A stretch of DNA of 9,680 bases from positions 1 to 9,680 of the forward strand of contig CAZVAQ010000134.1 in NCBI GenBank assembly GCA_964625145.1, given 5' to 3'. Shown here one piece after another: positions 1 through 5,138 of this stretch. How positions within the stretch are numbered: the first letter of the stretch is position 1; every line of letters begins with the position of its first letter. This DNA is from CAYTRP01 sp964625145. GTDB lineage: Bacteria; Sumerlaeota; Sumerlaeia; SLMS01; JAHLLQ01. Below the pieces are notes generated by a model that was not told where the DNA came from, did no database searches, and worked only from the letters and a program-made list of their open reading frames with translations. The position numbers and the translations under genes are program-made.

Positions 1-1
1 A

Positions 2-988
2 AACAACCATGCGACCGGCGGGGACGGCAATGAGCTCATCATCTGGCGTTTCGGGCATGGTCCGTACCTCACGCTCAATGGCGGCGCGGGGACGGACACG
101 ATGCGCTTCATCCATGGGGCCAGCTTGAATGATCCCATCGTCATCCAGCGCAATCCCGTCAGCCCCACCCTGCTGACCGTCAACGGCGGAGTCACCTATA
201 CTCTGGGACAACCCCATAATATCAATCNNNNNNNNNNGGTCGAGGTCCACACCGTATCGATCCCGAACGCCGTCGAGACGGGCCATCTTCCAACCTGGCT
301 GGAATCGCTAAGAATCGTTGCCAATGGGCTTCCCCTGCAGGCAACGGTGCAGGCTTTCGAGCCAACGACGCCGGGTGGAACCTACCAAAGCATTTGGGTG
401 ATGGGCGCCGATGGATTCGAGGCCGATTCGAGCCTGGTCATCCACGGCATCGAAGGAGCGGACTCGCGCTTCGACACGCAACCACTCGGTTTCGACGGAA
501 CGGACTACACACCAGGCTGGGTCGCCGTTCGCACCGGAGGCAGCGGTCCGCTGAACGTTTACAGCGAGAATATGAAAACCATCACCATGCTTGGCCATGG
601 TGGCGAGGATCTCTTCGTGCCCCAATTCTGGCCAACCACGACGCAGATCCTCGAAGGTGGGCCCGACATGGACAGAATCCTCATGGCCACCAACCAACAA
701 CCCTACACCGCCGCAATGGATGGCCCCTACACGGTTCTCACCCGCGAGAACTTCGCGTCCATTCGCTACAACAGCATCGAGATCGAGGACATCAATCCGA
801 CCACGCCACCCGCGCTTCCCGGCGACGTGACCGGCGATGGCGTGGTGAATGTGGCAGATGTCACCATGCTGGCGCATCATCTGAATGGTTCTGGTGCACT
901 GGTGGCGCCGGACAACGCGGATGTGGATGATGACGGCGATGTGGACGCCGATGATCTGGATGCGTTGGTGGAGATGATCGTGAACTGA
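2..988 (+). CDS. Secreted dockerin type I domain protein, 5'-truncated, with assembly gap
   Basis: The frame is open from base 2 with no stop upstream of the ATG at 101, so that ATG is internal and the true start lies outside the window. The 10 Ns at 228-237 preserve the frame, but the gap length is probably arbitrary. Before and after the gap are beta-rich, Gly/Asp-rich stretches with recurring 'GG-x2-D' turns (GGAGTD, GGEDLF, GGPDMD), suggesting repeated beta modules. The C-terminus (821-985) is a type I dockerin with two calcium F-hand loops, DVTGDGVVNVAD and DVDDDGDVDADD, which keep the Asp/Asn positions of the DxDxDGxxNxxD pattern. Dockerins bind cohesins in cellulosomes. In non-cellulosomal bacteria they sit at the C-termini of large secreted proteins with unknown partners. 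Signal peptide and catalytic region, if any, are outside the window, so the function is unknown. The protein is probably extracellular (inference). Confidence 0.8.
   Translation, partial: NNHATGGDGNELIIWRFGHGPYLTLNGGAGTDTMRFIHGASLNDPIVIQRNPVSPTLLTVNGGVTYTLGQPHNINXXXXVEVHTVSIPNAVETGHLPTWLESLRIVANGLPLQATVQAFEPTTPGGTYQSIWVMGADGFEADSSLVIHGIEGADSRFDTQPLGFDGTDYTPGWVAVRTGGSGPLNVYSENMKTITMLGHGGEDLFVPQFWPTTTQILEGGPDMDRILMATNQQPYTAAMDGPYTVLTRENFASIRYNSIEIEDINPTTPPALPGDVTGDGVVNVADVTMLAHHLNGSGALVAPDNADVDDDGDVDADDLDALVEMIVN
228..237. other. Assembly gap (10 Ns)
   Basis: There are exactly ten Ns inside the dockerin protein gene. A run this short and round is usually a scaffolding placeholder rather than a measured distance. 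The protein may therefore be longer or shorter than it reads, and residues on the two sides may not be adjacent in the real gene. Confidence 0.95.
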
Positions 989-997
989 ATCACGCCA

Positions 998-1053
998 AAG
1001 AGTCCGGGAGTTCCTTTGGCATCAATCCCTGCCAAAGGGGCTCTCGGGCTTTT
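998..1053 (+). terminator. Long hairpin terminator between convergent genes
   Basis: Bases 998-1021 can pair with 1030-1053 in 24 consecutive pairs, counting G-U wobbles, around an 8-base loop. The core CCTTTGGCA / TGCCAAAGG is perfect, and the right arm ends in a short T run (1050-1053). It starts 10 bases after the stop of the + strand dockerin gene. All imperfect positions are T opposite G on the + strand. They pair as G-U in RNA read rightward, but would be A-C mismatches in RNA read leftward. This indicates the hairpin works chiefly for the + strand gene. Its right arm lies inside the last codons of the convergent - strand gene, whose stop codon (1022-1024) is in the loop. Confidence 0.75.
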
Positions 1054-1330
1054 CGATCGGTTCGCCGCTCTCCTCGATTTCCTTCTTCCGCTCCTGGAAG
1101 AGGCTTTCGAGCTTGGAGAGCTTGTCTTTCTGGGCCTGCTTGGCCTCTTCGACCTGGCGCTCGATGCGCTCGCTGGCGGTTTCCACGCGCTTGCGCGCGT
1201 CTGCGAACCGGTCGCCGGTGCTCTCGGACTCATCCAGGAGCGGTTTGCGGTGCTCCACGACCTTGCCGGTCTTGGCATCGACGACCAGGATGGAGGAGCA
1301 ACCGGGGCATTTGACTTGAAGCGTCTTCAT
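1022..1330 (-). CDS. Small CPGC-motif coiled-coil protein of unknown function
   Basis: A 102-residue protein starting at ATG 1328-1330 and ending at TGA 1022-1024. The first 25 residues look like half a zinc ribbon: a beta-strand, the knuckle KCPGC (C8, C11), then a hydrophobic strand and a turn (ILVVDAKTGKVVEH). Residues about 35-92 are charged and heptad-like, rich in Glu, Lys, Arg and Gln, and predict one long coiled coil. The tail is acidic and proline-containing. With only two cysteines, one chain cannot complete a four-Cys zinc site, so dimerisation through the coiled coil could supply the second pair (inference). No strong Shine-Dalgarno is visible before the start. It is convergent with the dockerin gene and separated from the upstream - strand gene by a strong hairpin, so it is probably transcribed alone. 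It resembles small conserved hypothetical proteins; I cannot assign a family or function. Confidence 0.7.
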   Translation of the reverse strand: MKTLQVKCPGCSSILVVDAKTGKVVEHRKPLLDESESTGDRFADARKRVETASERIERQVEEAKQAQKDKLSKLESLFQERKKEIEESGEPIEKPESPFGRD

Positions 1331-1413
1331 GGTGCAATGATCCCGTGACTAAGCTGCGGTCCCGCGAACGGGCGGGGCCATGGCCGACGGTTGATCATGG
1401 ACCCCAATAGACA

Positions 1414-1442
1414 ACGGGCGCACCGAAAATCGGTGCGCCCGT
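1414..1442 (-). terminator. Hairpin terminator downstream of lectin-like/dockerin gene
   Basis: ACGGGCGCACCGA (1414-1426) and its exact complement (1430-1442) form a perfect 13-bp GC-rich stem with a 3-base loop. Read on the - strand it lies 57 bases after the stop codon at 1499-1501 and is followed by an imperfect T-rich stretch (TTGTCTATT). It fits an intrinsic terminator that isolates the 1499-2449 gene from the small gene at 1022-1330. Confidence 0.75.
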
Positions 1443-1455
1443 GGTTGGTTGAGTA

Positions 1456-1487
1456 CTGAAAAAGAGAACAATCCGGGTCTTTTTCAG
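1456..1487 (-). repeat. Second inverted repeat between stop codon and terminator
   Basis: CTGAAAAAGA (1456-1465) and TCTTTTTCAG (1478-1487) are exact 10-base reverse complements around a 12-base spacer. The element begins 11 bases past the stop codon of the - strand gene. Its arms contain a run of five T or A, so it could be a weak terminator or a 3'-end RNA-stabilising stem placed before the stronger GC-rich hairpin. Confidence 0.5.
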
Positions 1488-1498
1488 GTTGGACCCTA

Positions 1499-2449
1499 TT
1501 ACTTCAGGATCGGCGACTGTCCAGAGACGAAGAGGGCATAGGCCGTGACGTCTTCGACATTGGTGGCACCGCTGTCGTTGATGTCAAGATCGGCCGAGCC
1601 GTCGACGATCTGCTGGGCCAAGAGCTGGACGTCGTCCAGATCGTGGCTGTTGTCGCTGTTCAAGTCGCCGTAGTTGGGGGTAACGGCGGGATCATAGGAC
1701 GGAGGAGGCGTGCCGGCGGTCGGAGAGGTGCCGAAGCCCACCTCGAAGTTGTCGGAGAAGCCGTCCTGGTCATAATCGCCAACCGGGGAGGAAGCATAGA
1801 GCGTGATCGCGTCGACGTTGGCGCCCGACTCGCTGCCAATGCCGATGCCGCTAAGGCTGGAGACCGAGTCATCGCGGAACGCGACGTTCTGCAGGTGGGG
1901 CTGGCCGTCGACGGCGAGGCTGAAGGTGCGGCTGCCATAGTCGATGGCGACGGTCATCTGGTGCCAGGCGCTGTTGGAGAAGGCCACGGGGCCCGCGGGC
2001 TCGACGAAATCGCCGGCGACGCCGTCATAGGCGGCCACGGCGATGTTGCTGCCGTCGATCGTGCGGAAGCCGAGGAGGACTGCGATGGGGTTGCCGCCGG
2101 TGGGGGCAGTGAGCGTCTCGCTGCCGGCACCGTAGTAGTAGCCTTCGACGATGACATAGTTGGTGCCGCCGGGGGCCGCAGCCGCCAAGCTGGCAGCCGT
2201 GTTGGCGTCCAGTTGCACGTAGCCATCGCCTTCGGCCGCGGTGAGCGGACCGGTAACGACGGAGGCGGTTCCGCTGTCCACAACCCAGCCGGACTGGCCG
2301 TTGAGGTTGCCGACGGAGAAGTCACCACCGTCGAAGCTGTTGGAAGAGATGACCGACTGGGCGTTGGCAGTACTCGCCAGAACTCCAGCGCTAAGCGCCA
2401 ATGCGGCGAGGACGGCCGTCTTGCGAACTCTCCAAATTCCGTCCATCAT
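1499..2449 (-). CDS. Secreted lectin-like (ConA/LamG-type) protein with EF-hand and dockerin repeats
   Basis: A 316-residue exported protein. The start at ATG 2447-2449 is chosen because AAAGGA lies 9 bases upstream and it gives a clean signal peptide: positive WRVRK, hydrophobic core from residue 11, AxA cleavage after A30. The longer open frame to 2617 adds a non-secretory Arg-rich extension. A second ATG follows immediately at 2446. Residues about 33-220 are beta-rich and resemble a concanavalin A/LamG jelly-roll sheet (SGWVVDSG, WHQMTVAIDYGSRTFSLAVDG), a fold often used for glycan binding. Next come an EF-hand-like loop DYDQDGFSDNFE (225-236) with a thrombospondin-3-like flank, a Pro-rich linker, and a C-terminal dockerin-like pair (about 261-308): DLNSDNSHDLDD and DINDSGATNVED. 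The pair is partly degenerate: Gly replaced by Asn in the first loop, Asp by Ser in the second. Extracellular carbohydrate binding is inferred; no catalytic residues were recognised. Confidence 0.75.
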   Translation of the reverse strand: MMDGIWRVRKTAVLAALALSAGVLASTANAQSVISSNSFDGGDFSVGNLNGQSGWVVDSGTASVVTGPLTAAEGDGYVQLDANTAASLAAAAPGGTNYVIVEGYYYGAGSETLTAPTGGNPIAVLLGFRTIDGSNIAVAAYDGVAGDFVEPAGPVAFSNSAWHQMTVAIDYGSRTFSLAVDGQPHLQNVAFRDDSVSSLSGIGIGSESGANVDAITLYASSPVGDYDQDGFSDNFEVGFGTSPTAGTPPPSYDPAVTPNYGDLNSDNSHDLDDVQLLAQQIVDGSADLDINDSGATNVEDVTAYALFVSGQSPILK

Positions 2450-2458
2450 GGGTGTACA

Positions 2459-2464
2459 TCCTTT
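2459..2464 (-). promoter_or_regulatory. Shine-Dalgarno that fixes the start of the lectin-like gene
   Basis: AAAGGA on the - strand lies 9 bases before ATG 2447-2449 (12 before the adjacent ATG). It supports translation starting at the signal peptide rather than at the upstream ATG at 2617. Confidence 0.6.
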
Positions 2465-2496
2465 CGTGGGTGTTTTGGCGAGGTGGCGATCTCTTT

Positions 2497-2513
2497 GGGG
2501 GATGGTGTCCCCC
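2497..2513 (-). repeat. Small GC hairpin in the leader of the lectin-like gene
   Basis: On the - strand GGGGGA, a 5-base loop (CACCA) and TCCCCC form a 6-bp stem about 48 bases upstream of the start codon. It may lie in the 5' untranslated region. No promoter boxes could be assigned with confidence in 2450-2690, so its role is unknown. Confidence 0.35.
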
Positions 2514-2618
2514 TTCGAGCTTGGTGCATCGTTCCGCCGTGCGGCACCCTGAAGTTTGGCTGGCGTCCACATAGATGTCCGATGCTGTCCAAACCGATAG
2601 GGCGGGCGGCGCCACAAC

Positions 2619-2662
2619 GCAAGCCCTAAATGCCTCTCGGCGAACGAAAATCAAGGGCTTGC
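2619..2662 (-). repeat. Inverted repeat downstream of ndk
   Basis: GCAAGCCCT (2619-2627) and AGGGCTTGC (2654-2662) are exact 9-base reverse complements separated by 26 bases, 28 bases past the ndk stop. The large loop makes it a weak terminator candidate. No T tract follows it on the - strand. No better ndk terminator is visible in the 241-base gap before the next gene. Confidence 0.35.
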
Positions 2663-2690
2663 TGGCGGTTTCCAGGTGCTTGACATTGCT

Positions 2691-3113
2691 TTACTTGGCG
2701 ATTTCAGCTGCCTGAAACCACAGGGCCAGCTCGCGGGCGGCGGCCTCCGGACTGTCGGAGCCATGGACAACGTTTTCCGTCACCGTGGTGCAGAAGTCCC
2801 CCCGCAGGCTCCCCGGGGCCGCGTTCGCCGGGTTTGTCGCGCCCATCAGGTTGCGCACATGGGCGATGGCGTTTTCCCCCCGGGCTGCCAGGGCCACCAA
2901 CGGTCCGCCGGTCATGAATGCCTTCAGCTCCGGATAGAACGACTTCTCGACGTGCGCCTCGTAATGCTTGTCGGCCAGCTCCACGCTCATGGTCAGCATC
3001 TTCAGGCCCACGATACGCAGGCCCTTGCGCTCCAGGCGACCAATGACCTCCCCAATCAGGCCACGACGCACACCGTCGGGCTTCACCAGCACCAGTGTTG
3101 TTTCCTCTGCCAT
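2691..3113 (-). CDS. ndk: Nucleoside diphosphate kinase
   Basis: A 140-residue cytoplasmic enzyme, normal length for the family. It moves the gamma-phosphate from ATP to other nucleoside diphosphates through a phospho-histidine, balancing NTP and dNTP pools. Start ATG 3111-3113 is preceded by GGAGG at 10-base spacing; the open frame upstream to 3275 is not coding. Key residues are present: K11 (LVKPDG), Y51, R87 and T93 (ATNP), R104 (GSLRGDF), N114 and catalytic H117 in the signature NVVHGSDS, then the C-terminal helix with AxxELALWF. One local deviation is ALAARGENAI at 74-83, where most homologues have something like AMVWEG or VLEG. It is near the surface and not catalytic. The gene is divergent from the Xre-ImmA gene and stands alone. 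The identification is secure. Confidence 0.97.
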   Translation of the reverse strand: MAEETTLVLVKPDGVRRGLIGEVIGRLERKGLRIVGLKMLTMSVELADKHYEAHVEKSFYPELKAFMTGGPLVALAARGENAIAHVRNLMGATNPANAAPGSLRGDFCTTVTENVVHGSDSPEAAARELALWFQAAEIAK

Positions 3114-3123
3114 TTGGTTGTTT

Positions 3124-3128
3124 CCTCC
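3124..3128 (-). promoter_or_regulatory. ndk ribosome binding site
   Basis: GGAGG on the - strand lies 10 bases before the ndk ATG. It decides the 140-residue start over the longer open frame. Confidence 0.75.
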
Positions 3129-3216
3129 GCGTTTGAATAACCCACAGTGGGGAGCGGGAGGAAAGGCGCCGCCGCCCCGTGGCGCAATGGGAAGGATGGT
3201 CTTGAGGACAATTGCT

Positions 3217-3249
3217 CTGGACTTGGTACCGCGCTTGCGCGAGTCCCAG
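3217..3249 (+). promoter_or_regulatory. Palindrome upstream of the Xre-ImmA gene, possible operator
   Basis: The divergent ndk/Xre-ImmA gap contains CGCGC-TT-GCGCG (3230-3241), a perfect 5+2+5 palindrome. It is flanked by imperfect outer arms CTGGACT (3217-3223) and AGTCCCAG (3242-3249). It ends about 20 bases before the start codon at 3269. Xre-type regulators usually bind such palindromes in their own promoter, so autoregulation is plausible. No convincing -35/-10 pair was found to place a promoter next to it. Confidence 0.35.
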
Positions 3250-3268
3250 TCAGCGAGGTATTGAAGGC

Positions 3269-4462
3269 ATGGCATCCCGTTCTGTTCCAGCTTTGGTCAC
3301 GCCTTCCCTGCTGGTGTGGGCGCGCGAGCAAGCTGGCTATACACAGCAAGAAGCCGCCGACCGGCTGGATGTGCAGCCGGAGCGTCTGGCTGCATGGGAG
3401 AGCGGGAAGCTCCGCCCCACTCTCGCACAGGCGAGGAAGATGGCTGATGTGTATCATCGCCCGCTGGCGTTGTTGTTCCTGGATGTCCCCCCCGAGGACC
3501 GGGATGAGGTTGCGGAGTTTCGCCGTCTTCCCGGCACATTCAACCGGGAGATGTCCCCGCAATTGCGATTGGCGATTCGCCAGGCGACGAGGCGTCGCGA
3601 AGCAATCGTCAGCGTACTTGCCGCGGAGGAAGCAGGGCGGGAGCGTTTCAAGCTTTCCTGCGGGATCGATGAGGAACCGGAAACCGTCGCTGCGCGACTG
3701 AGATCAGCGTTGCAGGTGACCGAGACGTCCCAGAGATCAGGTCCTCGGAATCGCTCTTTTAGCCTTTGGAGAGAGGCCGTTGAGGCACAAGGTTGTCTTG
3801 TATTTCAGCAACCGCGAATCCCCGTGGACGAAATGCGGGCATTGTGTGTGCCCGTGAATCCTCTTCCGGTGATTCTCATCAACAGTGCCGACTGTTTCGA
3901 GGGGCGGATCTTCAGTTTGCTGCACGAGACCGTGCATCTGATGTTGGCGAATGGAGGCTTTGTTGAGGAAGGGGTGAGCCGCACGCGCGTTCCTTCGCAC
4001 CGGCCAGTCGAAGTTTTCTCCAATGCAGTGGCTGCCGCGGTCTTGCTGCCTGCGGGTATGCTCCGCTCGGATAGGGATGTCGCGCTATGCATGGAGCGCG
4101 GCCAGTGGACTGACACCCACGTGCGCAAGATCGCCGGGCGCTATCGCGTCAGCAGGGAGTGCCTCTTCCGCAGACTTGAGACATTGGGGATGGTTTCAAA
4201 CGCGGAATACTGCAGAAGGCGGGCACTATGGGAAAACGAGGAGCAGGCGGGAGAACCGCCAAGTTCCAGAGGGGAGGCCAAGATACCAAGGCCGACGCTA
4301 GTCCTCAGCTGGCTGGGAAGAAAGTATGCCGGCTTGGTTTTGCGCTCGGTGTATGAAGGCCGCATGACATTGAGTGATGCGACCGAGCACCTCGGCCTGC
4401 GGCTTGAGCATCTGGAGAGATTCGAGAAAGCCATCCCTGTCGGTTCTGTCGGGAGCCTGTAA
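3269..4462 (+). CDS. Xre-family HTH / ImmA-IrrE metallopeptidase fusion (antitoxin-like)
   Basis: A 397-residue protein starting at ATG 3269, with GAGG 10 bases upstream; the open frame before it is not conserved-looking. Residues about 12-70 form an Xre/Cro HTH (LLVWAREQAGYTQQEAADRL, then AAWESGKLRPTLAQARKMAD). Residues about 165-300 form an ImmA/IrrE (COG2856) zinc-peptidase domain. It has the catalytic LLHETVH (H219, E220, H223) and the downstream E248-x3-N252 followed by AAAVLLP, matching the family's third-ligand helix. The C-terminal region (about 343-390: LSWLGRKYAGLVL, then GRMTLSDATEHLGL) is the tail common to long members. These proteins bind DNA through Xre and cleave a partner regulator, or act as the regulator beside a toxin. 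The stop TAA overlaps the next ATG by one base, so translation with the DUF4411 gene is coupled. Antitoxin or regulator is the likely role (inference from the pairing). Confidence 0.9.
   Translation: MASRSVPALVTPSLLVWAREQAGYTQQEAADRLDVQPERLAAWESGKLRPTLAQARKMADVYHRPLALLFLDVPPEDRDEVAEFRRLPGTFNREMSPQLRLAIRQATRRREAIVSVLAAEEAGRERFKLSCGIDEEPETVAARLRSALQVTETSQRSGPRNRSFSLWREAVEAQGCLVFQQPRIPVDEMRALCVPVNPLPVILINSADCFEGRIFSLLHETVHLMLANGGFVEEGVSRTRVPSHRPVEVFSNAVAAAVLLPAGMLRSDRDVALCMERGQWTDTHVRKIAGRYRVSRECLFRRLETLGMVSNAEYCRRRALWENEEQAGEPPSSRGEAKIPRPTLVLSWLGRKYAGLVLRSVYEGRMTLSDATEHLGLRLEHLERFEKAIPVGSVGSL
4451..4455 (+). promoter_or_regulatory. Shine-Dalgarno for the DUF4411 gene inside the upstream CDS
   Basis: GGGAG lies 6 bases before ATG 4462-4464, within the last codons of the Xre-ImmA gene. 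It supports the overlapping TAATG start and rules in the N-terminal part that carries the DTS motif. Confidence 0.65.
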
Positions 4463-4935
4463 TGGCTTCAGGGCCACGATATTCGTTGGACACTAGTACC
4501 TTGATCCATGCTTGGCATGACTATCCCATAACAGTTCTTGAGAATCTGTGGGTCCGCCTTGCGTAGTTGGCTGACGAGCAGCGGCTGCTCATCTCAGACG
4601 AAGCGCTGGTGGAAGTGAAACCAAAGGATGAGAGGCTGGTGAACTGGGCCAAGGGCCTTGCAGGGGCGGTGGTTATTTCGGACCAGGAGATTCAGGAGAA
4701 AGTCAGATATATTGTATCCAAGTACAAGAACCTGGTTCCACCCAACAGTGATAAGTCGAGAGGCGACCCGTTCGTGATCGCCGTCGCGATGGTGAAACAA
4801 GCGCATGTTGTCTCGCATGAGTCGACAACCGGGAACCATAACGGCCCCAGGATTCCCGATGTGTGCCGCCATGAAGGTATCCCATGCATCCGTATCGTCA
4901 ACCTTCTGATGCTGGAAGGCTGGAAGTTCCGTTAG
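4462..4935 (+). pseudogene. DUF4411 (PIN-like) toxin-type gene with in-frame amber at codon 35
   Basis: Read from ATG 4462 to TAG 4933-4935, this is 157 codons, the normal DUF4411 length. It is interrupted only by TAG at 4564-4566 (codon 35). Before it: YSLDTSTLIHAWHDYP, the family's N-terminal motif with the first PIN acidic residue D10. After it: ISDEALVEVK (E51), SRGDPFVIAVA (D102), VVSHES, RIPDVCRHEGIPC and the terminal MLEGWKFR. DUF4411 proteins are PIN-fold, putative RNases found next to Xre-ImmA partners. Both halves are in one frame with conserved motifs, so a single base change (for example CAG or GAG to TAG) explains the break. A TTG directly after the TAG could restart translation, but it has no good Shine-Dalgarno and would lack D10. 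TAG is an ordinary stop elsewhere here (6378-6380 and this gene's own end), so genome-wide recoding is unlikely. Options: recent inactivation, assembly error, or readthrough. Confidence 0.8.
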
Positions 4936-4968
4936 GGCCAGGGGGACTGGCAGAGGTCCCCAACGGCC
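4936..4968 (+). terminator. Hairpin directly after the DUF4411 stop
   Basis: GGGGAC (4942-4947) pairs with GTCCCC (4956-4961) around a short loop. An outer GGCC / GGCC pair (4936-4939 and 4965-4968) is separated by a small internal loop. It begins at the base after the stop codon. There is no T tract, so it is a weak intrinsic terminator candidate or an mRNA end stabiliser. In the rest of the 203-base gap up to 5138, only a minor CTCGT/ACGAG hairpin (about 5063-5089) was noted. Confidence 0.45.
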
Positions 4969-5121
4969 GTGAGCCTTGAACGGGATGCATCGTGCCTCAT
5001 CCTGCAAGATGCTTGACCGCACAGCCCCCCTGCGCGCTTAAGTCAATCGCGCTCCCATTTCCCCCACTCGTTCCGCTCGTTACGAGGGGAGCCTTCCAAG
5101 AACGTGACGCTCAATTGCCCC

Positions 5122-5128
5122 AAGGAGG
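5122..5128 (+). promoter_or_regulatory. Strong Shine-Dalgarno of the phosphodiesterase gene
   Basis: AAGGAGG lies 10 bases before ATG 5139. It sets the start at the membrane-targeting segment instead of the in-frame ATG at 4992. Confidence 0.75.
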
Positions 5129-5138
5129 CCGTGGAGCC

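Noticed and set aside
2450..2617. N-terminal extension of the lectin-like protein to ATG 2617
   Set aside because: Arg/Pro-rich and incompatible with the signal peptide that starts at 2449, which has its own Shine-Dalgarno.
1643..2629. Long open frame on + strand (328 codons, Ala/Val/Gly-rich) opposite the lectin-like gene
   Set aside because: Low-complexity antisense shadow of a GC-rich gene. The - strand frame has a signal peptide, Shine-Dalgarno and recognisable calcium loops.
4567..4935. Separate 122-residue gene starting at TTG 4567
   Set aside because: It starts right after an in-frame TAG, lacks a good Shine-Dalgarno, and is plainly the C-terminal three quarters of DUF4411, whose N-terminal motif lies in the same frame upstream.
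5063..5089. CTCGT/ACGAG stem-loop as a possible riboswitch or terminator before the phosphodiesterase gene
   Set aside because: Short stem with a bulge and a large loop, no known riboswitch core, no T tract.
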